Notes: generated by a model not told the origin, from the letters alone. A DNA stretch of 26,892 nt from Oribacterium sp. (GCA_017940955.1 JAGAXP010000054.1:1-26892); one strand, 5' to 3'. Shown: positions 1 to 7,804, counted from the first letter of the stretch. Numbers and translations: made by a program.

Positions 1-35
1 TGAAGTGCTGCAGTGAACAGATCCTTATTATCCAT
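1..35 (-). CDS. Start of a probable ISL3-family transposase (partial, runs off the left edge)
   Basis: Only the first 11 residues are inside the window: MDNKDLFTAAL on the minus strand, starting at the ATG whose complement is 33-35. A clear AAGGAGGA ribosome site lies 6 bases upstream (complement of 42-49). ISL3 transposases often begin with a short 'LFxAAL' helix, and the inverted-repeat-like sequence at 111-141 is placed where the end of such an element would fall. The start and ribosome site are visible directly. The family assignment rests on a short N-terminus plus the terminal repeat and is therefore tentative. Confidence 0.5.
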   Translation of the reverse strand, partial: MDNKDLFTAAL

Positions 36-110
36 GATACATCCTCCTTGTGTGGCTGGTTGATATATCAAGGATAGCAGAAACTTTTAAATTTAATCAA
101 TGAGTAATGG

Positions 111-141
111 TGGGGTTACCCACTATAAATGACGAAAGGCC
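111..141. repeat. Probable terminal inverted repeat of the ISL3-like element
   Basis: Read on the minus strand the sequence begins GGCCTTTCGTCATTTATAGT and continues GGGTAACCCC. This resembles ISL3-family ends, which typically begin GG-CTTT and carry a GTGGGT core. It lies about 75 bases upstream of the partial transposase start, a normal distance. The other end is outside the window, so pairing and the expected 8-bp target duplication cannot be checked. Confidence 0.5.
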
Positions 142-186
142 AATAATTATCGAGCCATAACTAATGAAGAAAAGGTGGTACATATT

Positions 187-714
187 ATGAGCAATATAGT
201 TCTGATCCAGGAATCATGTGTTATCCAGAAAGTGGATGCAATAGTCAATGCAGCGAATTCGATGCTTTTTGAAGGCGGTGGAGTGTGTCAAGCAATTTTC
301 AGCAGTGCTGGAAGTTCAGAGCTTGCAAAAGAATGCAGCAAGTATAAGACTCCGCTGAAAGATGGTTCTGCAGTCATCACTTCGTCATGCAGGATGAAGA
401 ATTGCAAGGCCATAATTCATGCCGTGGGTCCGGATTTCAGGGTAAAGAAAGATGCCTTCGATGAATTGCGTGATGCATATTACAATTCAATGACTGTATT
501 AAAGGACAACGGCTATCACAGCATAGCATTTCCTTTGATCAGTTCGAGTATTTTTGCAGGAGATCTAAAGCATCCGGTTGCAGAATCTACAAAACAGTGC
601 AAGCGTGTATATAAGAAATTCACGGAAGAATATCCGGATTATGATATTGATGTTAAGCTTTGCGTTTTTAGCACAAGAGATTGGGATGAGGCTAAGACAG
701 AGTTTGACAGCTGA
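187..714 (+). CDS. Macro-domain protein, probable ADP-ribose/O-acetyl-ADP-ribose binding or hydrolase
   Basis: A protein of 175 residues that is one macro domain from end to end. Visible motifs are DAIVNAAN at residues 17-24, the GGGV loop at 30-33, HAVGPDF at 78-84, and IAFPLISSSIFAGD at 113-126, the equivalent of the usual 'IAFPAISTGVYGYP' ribose/diphosphate-binding loop. Family members bind ADP-ribose and often remove it from O-acetyl-ADP-ribose, proteins or nucleic acids in the cytoplasm. The ATG at 187 is chosen over an in-frame GTG at 175 because AAAGGTGG lies 8 to 9 bases upstream of the ATG. The last loop is divergent (SSIFAGD), so catalytic activity is less certain than binding. The DUF2325 gene follows 34 bases later on the same strand, so the two may be co-transcribed. 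Confidence 0.85.
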   Translation: MSNIVLIQESCVIQKVDAIVNAANSMLFEGGGVCQAIFSSAGSSELAKECSKYKTPLKDGSAVITSSCRMKNCKAIIHAVGPDFRVKKDAFDELRDAYYNSMTVLKDNGYHSIAFPLISSSIFAGDLKHPVAESTKQCKRVYKKFTEEYPDYDIDVKLCVFSTRDWDEAKTEFDS

Positions 715-748
715 TTAAGAAGTTTACCAATAAAGGAATCATCAACCT

Positions 749-2428
749 ATGAGAGCACCATTCAATAATAAATTCTTTCAGGATCAATTTAAGGATGACT
801 TTATTCCCGGCTTGAATCCTGTAGCCATTGAACATAAAGATGAAATAGCAAGCCTCATGTTACAGGAACTAATGGACCTACAGAGTGCCAATATGGTTGC
901 ACCGGATACCACAGGTGTTGGGTTCTTCTTTTTGATGGGGTTCATTACGCCTGAAATGTCATACGATTTTGCTCTGATCGGACAGGAATTCCTTAAAAAC
1001 TGCAGGAACAAGCTTGATGAGTTTAGGCAGGCCGGCTGGTACGGAGATAAGTCATTCCAAACAAGCAGACCTATTGATGCGATACAAAACAGTATCTTAA
1101 GGCTTATCTATAATGGAGCAAAACTCGGAGACGAATACTGTATTGAGCTAATCAAGAATCTCTATAAGGTTTACCATAAAAAGGAGTATAACCAGTTAAA
1201 AAGATTCAGCAGTATTAATGCAGATGAGATCCTTTCATTAGCAGAGAATAATTACGGACCATCTCATTCAACTGTTGGCAGGATAGTGGGAATGTGTCAG
1301 TTCTTAGGCATTAAGCTTGATGAGAGCTGTTCTTTCATATACAGGCTTCAAAATATGAAAAGGGAGGCATTCCTTGCACAAGAAGATGAAGATACAGAAT
1401 ATCTGGACATTGAAGAAGAACTTTTCAATGAATGTACCGAGCAGGTTAATGCGTGGATGGAGGAACTTCCAAAGAAAAACTTTAAGCGTTTAAAAAACAT
1501 CGAAAAGTATCTTGAAACATCAGATTTCATAGGTTTATGCATGAGGCAGCATGGTTACGTAGAGGTTTATCCGAAGCTTTGTCTTGAAAATGACATGGGA
1601 CTAAAGATGCAGATGATCCGTACTCTGGCGATGTTAAGGACCTGGAAGCCAGAGAAGGAATTTACATTTGAGGAAGTGCAGCATTACACGAATATCTATG
1701 ATCTTTCCGCAGCACTAACAGATGTGGCAGATTGTCTTAATTATGATGTAGGGTATCTAATCGGAGATGAGATCGATGAGATAGACATTGAAGAGGCCAT
1801 GTTCAACCCTGCAAAAATGACTGTTAATGTCAGGGATAGGAAACCCGAGAAGAAGTCGGTCACAAATGTTGCTCCGGTAAGTAGGGGTGATGTGACGAAG
1901 GATGATTACCTTAATGAGATCGCAGAGCTCCGGAAAAAACTAAATGAAAAGGAACAGGAGAACAAGTACCTCCGGGAGATGTACAGAAGTGCAAAGCGTT
2001 CCTCCGAGGAAAATGAAGGACTTGTAAGGAAATATGAAACTGAACGTGATGAGCTTATCGCACTTCGGGAGTATGCATATAATTCAGAGCATAGGGTTGA
2101 CGACATAGAGGAAGAAAAGCTCCCGGATATGGAGAAAGCAATCGCCGATAAGAAGATTGTCATTATCGGCGGACATGTGAACTGGCAGAACAAGCTTAAA
2201 CAACTATTTCCTGAATGGTTCTTTGTTGCCACCGATGCCTATAAGACTGTAAACAGTGGGATGCTGGAAAATAAAGAGAAGGTTTATTTCTTTACGGATT
2301 ACATAAGCCATATAAGCTATAAGAAGTTTATTGCTATCGTGAGGGAGAAGAATATACCATTTGGATACATCGGAAGCAATAACATTGACAGTGTGGTGGC
2401 GCAGATTTATGGAGATATGGTGAAGTAG
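749..2428 (+). CDS. Coiled-coil protein with C-terminal DUF2325 domain
   Basis: A 559-residue cytoplasmic protein. Residues about 1-370 are helical and unrecognised. Residues about 385-465 are a charged Glu/Lys/Arg-rich coiled coil. Residues about 468-559 match DUF2325: it opens with KKIVIIGGHVNWQNKL, where the IIGGH turn and following Lys/Leu are typical, and it ends in a small alpha/beta fold with a YFFTDYISH strand. DUF2325 proteins of Firmicutes are poorly characterised, and no function should be inferred beyond a possible nucleotide-like or signalling fold. AAAGGA lies about 10 bases upstream of the ATG. The gene sits between the macro-domain gene (34-base gap) and the PhzF-like gene (29-base gap), so the three look like one transcription unit. 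No membrane segments or signal peptide are visible. Confidence 0.75.
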   Translation: MRAPFNNKFFQDQFKDDFIPGLNPVAIEHKDEIASLMLQELMDLQSANMVAPDTTGVGFFFLMGFITPEMSYDFALIGQEFLKNCRNKLDEFRQAGWYGDKSFQTSRPIDAIQNSILRLIYNGAKLGDEYCIELIKNLYKVYHKKEYNQLKRFSSINADEILSLAENNYGPSHSTVGRIVGMCQFLGIKLDESCSFIYRLQNMKREAFLAQEDEDTEYLDIEEELFNECTEQVNAWMEELPKKNFKRLKNIEKYLETSDFIGLCMRQHGYVEVYPKLCLENDMGLKMQMIRTLAMLRTWKPEKEFTFEEVQHYTNIYDLSAALTDVADCLNYDVGYLIGDEIDEIDIEEAMFNPAKMTVNVRDRKPEKKSVTNVAPVSRGDVTKDDYLNEIAELRKKLNEKEQENKYLREMYRSAKRSSEENEGLVRKYETERDELIALREYAYNSEHRVDDIEEEKLPDMEKAIADKKIVIIGGHVNWQNKLKQLFPEWFFVATDAYKTVNSGMLENKEKVYFFTDYISHISYKKFIAIVREKNIPFGYIGSNNIDSVVAQIYGDMVK

Positions 2429-2457
2429 AATAGGGTTTTGCAGGAGTAAAAAACAGT

Positions 2458-3240
2458 ATGAAACAATATATCGTTGATGCTTTTACAGACAAACCATTTG
2501 CCGGAAATCCGGCAGCTGTTTGTGTAATGGAGAGCTGGCCGAGCGAGGAATCCATGATGAAACTGGCCATGGAGAATAATCTCTCAGAGACAGCTTTTAT
2601 TGTGAAAGAACCTCAGGGCTATCATCTTCGTTGGTTTACACCGGGGACAGAAGTTGAACTTTGTGGTCATGCAACGTTGGCATCCGCTTATGTGATCCTG
2701 AATTATTATGAACCGGAAAACACTGAAGTACATTTTAATACATTGAGTGGTGAGCTGATCATCAGCAGGAAAGGCGACCTTTATGAGATGGATTTCCCGA
2801 CCTATGAGCTGAGGGAGATTCCGGTAACATATGCCATGGAACAAGCTTTCGGTGTCAGACCACTCAAAGCAGTTCTTGGCCTTGATCTTATTTGCGTATT
2901 TGAGGATGAGAATATCGTAAGAAATATGAATCCCGACCAACAGCTTCTCATGGGGATCGAGGGCAGAATTCAAAATGCAACGGCTGTCGGACACGAAACT
3001 GACTGTGTGTCCAGAAGTTTTGCACCTAAGCTTGCTATTGCCGAAGATCCGGTCTGCGGCTCTGCACATTGTCAGATTGCAGACTTTTGGTCTCAGGAAC
3101 TTAGAAAGAATGAAATCTATGCCTATCAGGCCTCAAAGCGTGGCGGATATCTGCACTGTGAACTGCTCGGGAGCGGGAGGATTGCAATCAGCGGAAAGGC
3201 TGCAATTGTTGCTGTGTCAGAGATTCTGGCGGAGTTGTAA
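2458..3240 (+). CDS. PhzF-family isomerase/epimerase
   Basis: A 260-residue protein of the PhzF (diaminopimelate-epimerase fold) family. The N-terminal half begins QYIVDAFTDKPFAGNPAAV, the classic PhzF opening. The catalytic Glu is expected at E44 in NLSETAF. GHATLASA at 70-77, EDPVCGSAH at 196-204 and ASKRGG at 225-230 are the other conserved pieces. At 260 residues it is slightly shorter than most family members (about 280-300). Characterised members isomerise phenazine precursors, but most genomic PhzF-like genes have unknown substrates, and no phenazine genes lie nearby. It is 29 bases after the DUF2325 gene. The downstream neighbour is convergent, and a palindrome lies in the gap. Confidence 0.88.
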   Translation: MKQYIVDAFTDKPFAGNPAAVCVMESWPSEESMMKLAMENNLSETAFIVKEPQGYHLRWFTPGTEVELCGHATLASAYVILNYYEPENTEVHFNTLSGELIISRKGDLYEMDFPTYELREIPVTYAMEQAFGVRPLKAVLGLDLICVFEDENIVRNMNPDQQLLMGIEGRIQNATAVGHETDCVSRSFAPKLAIAEDPVCGSAHCQIADFWSQELRKNEIYAYQASKRGGYLHCELLGSGRIAISGKAAIVAVSEILAEL

Positions 3241-3290
3241 ATTCAAAGCTGTAGAGGAATAAATATTATGACTTTTCTAGGAAATCGTAA

Positions 3291-3336
3291 CAATTCAGCC
3301 GGTGGACTCCGTCCCCGGGATCCACTGGCTGAACTG
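3291..3336. repeat. Long imperfect palindrome between convergent genes, overlapping a 23-codon ORF
   Basis: The arms 3291-3306 and 3321-3336 pair over 16 bases with one G-U and one mismatch. The core arms are TTCAGCCGGTGGA and TCCACTGGCTGAA, around a GC-rich 14-base loop. No T-run follows, so it is not a classic intrinsic terminator. The palindrome is contained in an open frame at 3268-3339 (23 codons, ATG start) with a weak ribosome site (GAGGAAT). It may be a transcription end, a dispersed intergenic palindrome, or a tiny gene. The structure is directly visible; the role is unknown. Confidence 0.5.
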
Positions 3337-3390
3337 TAACCAACGGTGCGGCTGATATGGTCAAAGACCAGAGAGGATAAGTCAGGGCAG

Positions 3391-4146
3391 TCATCTCTGC
3401 ATCTCTTCGATGTGATAAATATAATCGAGAGACCGAAGGGCCTCTATGATCTCTTCATGAGTCTTGTACTTTTTCAACTCCTCACTGGATATGGAAATGG
3501 CGATTGAATATACGCTTAGCCCTGAGCCTGCATAGGCCGGGTTAAGCTCTATTTCATCGATACTGAGTCCCAGACGTCTTATGGTTGACACAAAATCCTG
3601 AAGATATACGCTGTTCTTCAGCTCAAGATGGACTTCAAAATGGTTGGACCTGTCCTTGAGATAGCTTTCCAAAACAGGGAACCATGAAAGGGTAACGAGA
3701 AGCGCCAGAAAGCTTATGAAGGTGGCGGTATAAAAGCCCATTCCCAGGGAAAGTCCCACTATACAAGATGTCCAGAGTCCAACCGAGGTGGTGAGACCCT
3801 TTATCTGGTTTCTGGAGCTGTAAAACATGGAGTTAATGCTTATGATCGCAACCCCTATGATAGCTGCCGCAGAAAGTACGAAGCTGCCTTCCTCCACATA
3901 ATATGCCACATATTGATCCACCATGATGACCAGTGTGGAGGCCAGCGATACCAGTATAAAGGTCCTAAGTCCCGCAGAGTGTCGTTTGCTGGATCTCTCC
4001 CATCCGATCACCGACGAAAACATCATGGAAAGAGCGATACGCAGAAGAACAGAACCTGTGGTGAGTCCTTCCGACCATGGTCCCATAAGCTGTGCAATGG
4101 GATCCCTTGCCGTCTGCCATGTATTCATAATATCATTAGCATTCAT
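3391..4146 (-). CDS. MgtC/SapB-family membrane protein
   Basis: A protein of 251 residues. The N-terminal two thirds carries four to five hydrophobic segments with MgtC-like signatures: LLRIALSMMFSSVIGWERS, then HSAGLRTFILVSLASTLV, the 'GLRT' turn being typical of MgtC. The C-terminal part (about 165-251) is a soluble ACT-like alpha/beta domain, as in many MgtC homologues. Family members are inner-membrane proteins linked to Mg2+ limitation and to control of ATP synthase or of partner transporters. The start overlaps the stop of the upstream antiporter gene as ATGA and has AGGAGG just upstream, so the two are translationally coupled and probably work together in ion homeostasis. Confidence 0.88.
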   Translation of the reverse strand: MNANDIMNTWQTARDPIAQLMGPWSEGLTTGSVLLRIALSMMFSSVIGWERSSKRHSAGLRTFILVSLASTLVIMVDQYVAYYVEEGSFVLSAAAIIGVAIISINSMFYSSRNQIKGLTTSVGLWTSCIVGLSLGMGFYTATFISFLALLVTLSWFPVLESYLKDRSNHFEVHLELKNSVYLQDFVSTIRRLGLSIDEIELNPAYAGSGLSVYSIAISISSEELKKYKTHEEIIEALRSLDYIYHIEEMQR

Positions 4147-5597
4147 AGCAGTTTCCTCCTTGCTCTCTGATTACTGTGCACACTTCTGTATAAATTCTCA
4201 AAATGCTCCTCAGCGGCATCATTGAACGCCTTTTCATTCTCGCTTTCATCATGAACCGGTAATTCCTTTTGTATCTTCTGTATCCTTTCGATGAGAAGCT
4301 CCACCTCTGTCTTACGAACACCTTCTTCAGTGGTCTCCGTCACCTCCACGATATCTTCAAGCTCCGTAGAGTAGGAGCCGGACAGATAAAGGGCAAGCTT
4401 GGCACACCCCGGACCTATAAGTTCATAAAGTACACTTGAGGACAAAATGATAGTCTCCAGACCACGTCCCATCTCTCCTCCGAGAGTACGGGCTCCCAAT
4501 GCTGCCAGTCCGATGGCAACACCCGCCTGGGGAATAAGCGCAAATCCAAGAAAATCTCTTACCTTTCTGTCCTTCCCCACCATCAGGCATCCCAGAAAGG
4601 CACCAATATACTTGCCGGCGATCCTGACAAGAAAATACAGGACACCTATAAGTACAAGAGGTGCGCTTCCGATGCTTCCGGAGGATCCTGTCAACGCCCC
4701 CAGATCAAAAGAAACCCCTGAACGAACAAAAAACAGGAGAAGTGTGGGCGGTGTGAAATAATTCAACTGCTTAAACAGGAGACTGTCCCCGGATGTATTG
4801 ATATACACCGTGCCCATCATCATGCAGCCCAGGAGAGGTGAGATTCCCGCAGCCGCGCAGATACCGCAAAATCCAAATAGAAATGCTATTGATATGATGA
4901 GACGGTTATCTGACTTCTGACGATTAGCTATACTAAGTTTCATCATGAGACCAAATACGGCGCCCAGAACCAGCATCACCAGGTTCTGAAGAATAGGAAC
5001 CATCACACTTTTCAGATGAAGGCTTCCTCCTGAAAGAGAGGCCAGCGCAACCGATATGGCTACACTGTAGAGCACGAGTCCCACAACATCATCAAGTGCC
5101 ACCACCTGAAGCAGAGTTTCTACAAAATCTCCCTTTGCCCCTGTCTGCCTTATGGTCATGATCGTAGAAGCAGGCGCCGTAGCTGTAGCAAGAGCCGAAA
5201 GAACCACTGAAAACGCCAGATTTAGTTTCAAGACGAAATAGGTGAGGAAGAATACAAACACTGCCGCAAGTACCGACTCCATTACGGTGATGATCACCAC
5301 CTTGCTGCCATTTTTCCTTAGCTTTTCCACCTGAAAGAATTCTCCGGTGCTGAAGGCTATAAATGCCAATGCTATATCCGGCAGAAATGCAGTGCCTTTC
5401 AATATCCGCTCCGGAACCAGATTAAGTACATAGGGACCTATAATTATGCCTCCCACTATATATGCCGTAACATTTGGAAGACGAAGTCTTTTTGTTATAC
5501 GTGTCATGAGAAATCCGGCAGTGAGCATAAGCGCAAGGGCTATGATAACAACTGCGACCGGGTCTATCCCCAATTCCTCATACCATACTGTCACCAT
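4143..5597 (-). CDS. Cation/H+ antiporter, CPA2 (Kef/NapA-like) family
   Basis: A protein of 484 residues with about 12 hydrophobic segments: LPNVTAYIVGGIIIGPYVL early, a central VVALDDVVGLVLYS helix with the paired Asp residues expected in proton-coupled CPA2 antiporters, and FALIPQAGVAIGLAALGAR later. The C-terminal 80 residues are a charged cytoplasmic tail without a recognisable TrkA-N domain. The start is placed at the ATG at 5597 because AGGAGGTGG lies 7 bases upstream; an in-frame ATG at 5723 would add 42 residues with an unlikely extra hydrophobic stretch and no good ribosome site. It overlaps the mgtC-like gene by 4 bases. It probably exchanges Na+ or K+ for protons across the membrane; the ion is not determinable here. 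Confidence 0.85.
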   Translation of the reverse strand: MVTVWYEELGIDPVAVVIIALALMLTAGFLMTRITKRLRLPNVTAYIVGGIIIGPYVLNLVPERILKGTAFLPDIALAFIAFSTGEFFQVEKLRKNGSKVVIITVMESVLAAVFVFFLTYFVLKLNLAFSVVLSALATATAPASTIMTIRQTGAKGDFVETLLQVVALDDVVGLVLYSVAISVALASLSGGSLHLKSVMVPILQNLVMLVLGAVFGLMMKLSIANRQKSDNRLIISIAFLFGFCGICAAAGISPLLGCMMMGTVYINTSGDSLLFKQLNYFTPPTLLLFFVRSGVSFDLGALTGSSGSIGSAPLVLIGVLYFLVRIAGKYIGAFLGCLMVGKDRKVRDFLGFALIPQAGVAIGLAALGARTLGGEMGRGLETIILSSSVLYELIGPGCAKLALYLSGSYSTELEDIVEVTETTEEGVRKTEVELLIERIQKIQKELPVHDESENEKAFNDAAEEHFENLYRSVHSNQRARRKLL

Positions 5598-5948
5598 CAA
5601 GTACCACCTCCTGCAACATACTGCAATTGCCGGGAAATAATTTTTAAAAAATGGAACAAAAAACCATGGTATAACGAAAACCGCCATACCACAGAATTCT
5701 TTCCATGCCAGCTTATGCTGCATATCACATTTTCCCGACCATTCTTTATATTTTTTTATTTTAGCACAAATTATAAGCCAATTATATATCCTGTATTATT
5801 CACCGAATGAATCGATAGTGGTATAAAGCCGCATAGTTCCTTGGTATTTTAATACTGTTGTTTTCATCTGTTAGATGATAAAAAAAGAGCTTCTGATTTG
5901 GTATAATGTAGGTGTCAAATCAAAACAAATACCATAAGGAGAAGCCCT
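5598..5948. other. Intergenic region between antiporter operon and IS1380 remnant
   Basis: No gene was seen in these 351 bases. On the minus strand a TATAAT (complement of 5770-5775) lies about 170 bases upstream of the antiporter start, giving a long leader if used; its -35 box is weak. On the plus strand TATAAT at 5902-5907, with AAGGAG before the ATG at 5949, belongs to the IS1380-like transposase remnant. The left end of that element is presumably in 5800-5890, but no convincing terminal repeat could be assigned. Confidence 0.4.
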
Positions 5949-6449
5949 ATGAATAGTTTAAAAGACACCGCACTCGAAAGCAACCCCTATCTCAAAATAA
6001 ACTTTGACGGAGGAGACCTTTCTTCTGATGCTGGACTTCTTTTGATAAAGGAGTTTTCTGAGAAGATAGGTCTTGTAAAACTTGTACATCGCCTGTTTAA
6101 AACTAATGATGATGCACTATTCAGGATTCATATTGATCCTGAAAACCTGCTACAAGTGATTTATCAGACTATGGCGGCATACTTCGAGGACGACTGTGCT
6201 GATGAGCTAACTGTAGATCCTGTCTTTACGGCGATACTTGGCAAAGACGCCCTTGCCTCACAGCCTACGTTCTCAAGATTTTATAACCGGATGGATGAGA
6301 CGACGCTTAAGCATTTTCAAGATTGAAAAGCCTGCTAACCAATTTATCTTTATGTATACATTCATCGTCACAAACATGGAATCCGAACCTTATCAGGTGG
6401 TCAAGTTCTACTGCGGACGAGGAAAGATGGAAAATTTCATCAAGGAAGG
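5949..6449 (+). pseudogene. IS1380-family transposase remnant, internally deleted and 3' truncated
   Basis: Residues 1-125 in the first frame (5949-6326) are an IS1380-type N-terminus: LKINFDGGDLSSDAGLLLIK followed by an LTVDPVF...QPTFSRFYNRMD segment. The reading frame then fails. In the next frame, from about 6317, the text IEKPANQFIFMYTFIVTNM and FYCGRGKMENFIKEG is the more C-terminal part of the same family. About 150-200 residues between the two pieces are missing, and everything after ENFIKEG is gone. The normal transposase is roughly 430-480 residues, so this copy cannot be active. The 3' breakpoint abuts the relB ribosome site. Confidence 0.85.
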
Positions 6450-6462
6450 TGGTGTTTGGCTT

Positions 6463-6756
6463 ATGGCAACGAAAACTGCAAGTGTTAATTCCAGGATGAG
6501 AATAAATATCAAACAACAGGCAGAAGGTATTCTTGAAAGACTTGGAATTCCTAGGTCTGTAGCAATGGACATGTACTATAGGCAGATTATAGCGCATAAT
6601 GGAATTCCGTTTTCAGTTACGCTTCCAAGTTCCGTGCATGCAAGGGATGAAATGACTACTGCCAAGTTTGATCAGATGATGGCGACCGGTCTGAAACAAG
6701 CAAAAGAAGACGATTCCTTTGATGTTGATGAGGTTTTTGCTGAACTGGAGGGTTAA
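6463..6756 (+). CDS. RelB/DinJ-family antitoxin (orphaned)
   Basis: A protein of 97 residues beginning MATKTASVNSRMRINIKQQA, then the RelB/DinJ ribbon-helix-helix pattern in which a short strand (ASVNSRM) is followed by helices ending in ILERLGIPRSVAMDMYYRQI, and the common GIPFSVTLPS turn. The C-terminal part (KQAKEDDSFDVDEVFAEL) is the typical toxin-wrapping tail. The start at 6463 has GGAAGGTGG upstream. A longer open frame runs in from the IS1380 remnant, but that is a chance fusion. Antitoxins of this family bind their toxin and repress their own promoter. Here the partner at 6762-6902 is truncated, so the antitoxin is probably an orphan, or acts on toxins encoded elsewhere. Confidence 0.85.
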   Translation: MATKTASVNSRMRINIKQQAEGILERLGIPRSVAMDMYYRQIIAHNGIPFSVTLPSSVHARDEMTTAKFDQMMATGLKQAKEDDSFDVDEVFAELEG

Positions 6757-6761
6757 AGTGT

Positions 6762-6902
6762 GAAGGCATTTATCAAATGCGTGTCAAGAACTATTATGTT
6801 TACTTTTGGATCGATGAGGAAAACAGTAAAGTTCAGGTGACATCAGTGATTTATGTGGCAAGGGATCAGGCAGCGCAGCTTGTTCTAATGCAGATGGAGT
6901 GA
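6762..6902 (+). pseudogene. C-terminal stump of RelE/ParE-type toxin
   Basis: The frame reads EGIYQMRVKNYYVYFWIDEE and continues to a VTSVIYVARDQ strand before stopping at 6900-6902. This is the end of a RelE/ParE-family toxin, which normally has about 90-105 residues; only about 46 remain, and no start codon or ribosome site precedes the homologous text. It begins six bases after the relB stop, where an intact toxin gene would begin, so the 5' half of the toxin has been deleted. Confidence 0.75.
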
Positions 6903-6930
6903 AAGGTTACTGAACCTAGTACTATTTACG

Positions 6931-7044
6931 CTTCCTGTTCTTTCCATGGGAATGACCGGAGACTATGAGGTGGCCGTTGAGGAAGGTGCCACTATGGTAC
7001 GAGTCGGAACAGCTATATTCGGGAACAGGAATTGCAATATGTAG
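6931..7044 (+). pseudogene. C-terminal stump of a YggS/YlmE-type PLP-binding protein
   Basis: The frame reads [20 protein letters not shown] then [11 protein letters not shown] before a TAG at 7042. This is the conserved end of YggS/YlmE proteins (PLP homeostasis; 'LSMGMSxDxExAIxxGxTxVRIGTAIFG'). The rest of the roughly 230-residue protein is absent. It follows the toxin stump by about 30 bases, so a deletion or IS-mediated rearrangement fused the ends of two unrelated genes. Confidence 0.8.
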
Positions 7045-7051
7045 AGACTAG

Positions 7052-7095
7052 AAAAATGACCTGTAAAGTATTAATACTTTACAAGCCATTTTTTT
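7052..7095. terminator. Bidirectional intrinsic terminator
   Basis: A perfect palindrome, TGTAAAGTATTAATACTTTA plus CA, is extended by near-complementary flanks (AAAAATGACC and GGCC-like/CATTTTTTT), giving a stem of about 20 bases with A-rich 5' and T-rich 3' ends. It fits termination of transcripts from both sides. It lies between the plus-strand gene stumps and the end of the minus-strand coiled-coil gene. Confidence 0.8.
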
Positions 7096-7097
7096 AT

Positions 7098-7691
7098 TTA
7101 TTCCGCGCCCGTTCCACCGCCATCCGAAGTTATCGCATCTGCTTCTACTATTTCCGGGGCACTTTCCGGAGCTTTGGTTTCGTCGATATCCGGCTGATCT
7201 TCCGGTTCTTCATCTTCGTCTTCCCAAAGAGATTTATGCTTCTTATTGGTTTTCTTAGACATCATACGCATTTGTTCTGCCATTGTGTATAGTTCCGGAT
7301 ACTTTTCCATCAGTTTCTTCAGATCCTTTGCAGGTACGCGATCACCTTTTCCGTAACGAATGGCTACCTGCATACATTTGCTCATTTCTTCGCTTTCTTT
7401 TGCATAAGCATCAGCCTCATTTTTTGCGGCCTGTATATTCTGAAGGGATGTCTTAAATTCCATGACCATAGCCGTATAATCACGGTATTCCTTCTGTTTC
7501 TTAGAGAGCGCCTGGTAGCTGAGTTCCAGCCGATCATAATCTTCCTTTAGGACATCGGCTTTATCCGGCTCTTCTTCTATTATTTTTGCCAATGATTCTT
7601 TTTCTTGACGAACTTCGCTCATTCTCATCGTATATTTTCTGATCTGTTTCCCATAAGTAGTGAGGGCATCATTGATTGTGAGTTTTGACAT
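7098..7691 (-). CDS. Unknown coiled-coil protein with acidic tail
   Basis: A 197-residue protein that I do not recognise. Residues about 15-115 are strongly helical and charged with coiled-coil character (VRQEKESLAKIIEEEP, LELSYQALSKKQKEYRDY). A short conserved-looking block (GKGDRVPAKDLKKLMEKYPE) follows, then a low-complexity acidic tail rich in Glu, Asp and Pro from about residue 155. There is no signal peptide or membrane segment. A strong AGGAGGT lies 6 bases upstream of the ATG at 7691. It is transcribed away from the BREX genes, and its end meets the bidirectional terminator. It is the last gene before the BREX island, so whether it belongs to that island is open. Confidence 0.7.
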   Translation of the reverse strand: MSKLTINDALTTYGKQIRKYTMRMSEVRQEKESLAKIIEEEPDKADVLKEDYDRLELSYQALSKKQKEYRDYTAMVMEFKTSLQNIQAAKNEADAYAKESEEMSKCMQVAIRYGKGDRVPAKDLKKLMEKYPELYTMAEQMRMMSKKTNKKHKSLWEDEDEEPEDQPDIDETKAPESAPEIVEADAITSDGGGTGAE

Positions 7692-7804
7692 GGCAAACCT
7701 CCTGAGATCATGTTCAAATACATTAAATACTTCCTATTGGGCTTATCGGCAGATTGAGAACAGTTTAATAGATGAATTATTGACAAAGTTATTATTTAAA
7801 AAAT

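Noticed and set aside
2584..3069. 161-codon open frame antisense to the PhzF-like gene
   Set aside because: The plus strand is a clear PhzF protein; the antisense frame has no family match or ribosome site.
3291..3336. Standard intrinsic terminator for the PhzF-like gene
   Set aside because: The stem is strong but no T-run follows, so the simple terminator call is not supported.
3923..4225. Plus-strand open frames across the mgtC/antiporter junction
   Set aside because: They are the reverse of two well-supported membrane protein genes and have no coding features of their own.
5598..5723. 42-residue N-terminal extension of the antiporter
   Set aside because: No ribosome site precedes the ATG at 5723, while a strong AGGAGGTGG precedes the ATG at 5597.
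6238..6462. N-terminal extension of the RelB frame into the IS1380 remnant
   Set aside because: The extension is transposase text in an accidental frame; the antitoxin start at 6463 has its own ribosome site and a normal family N-terminus.
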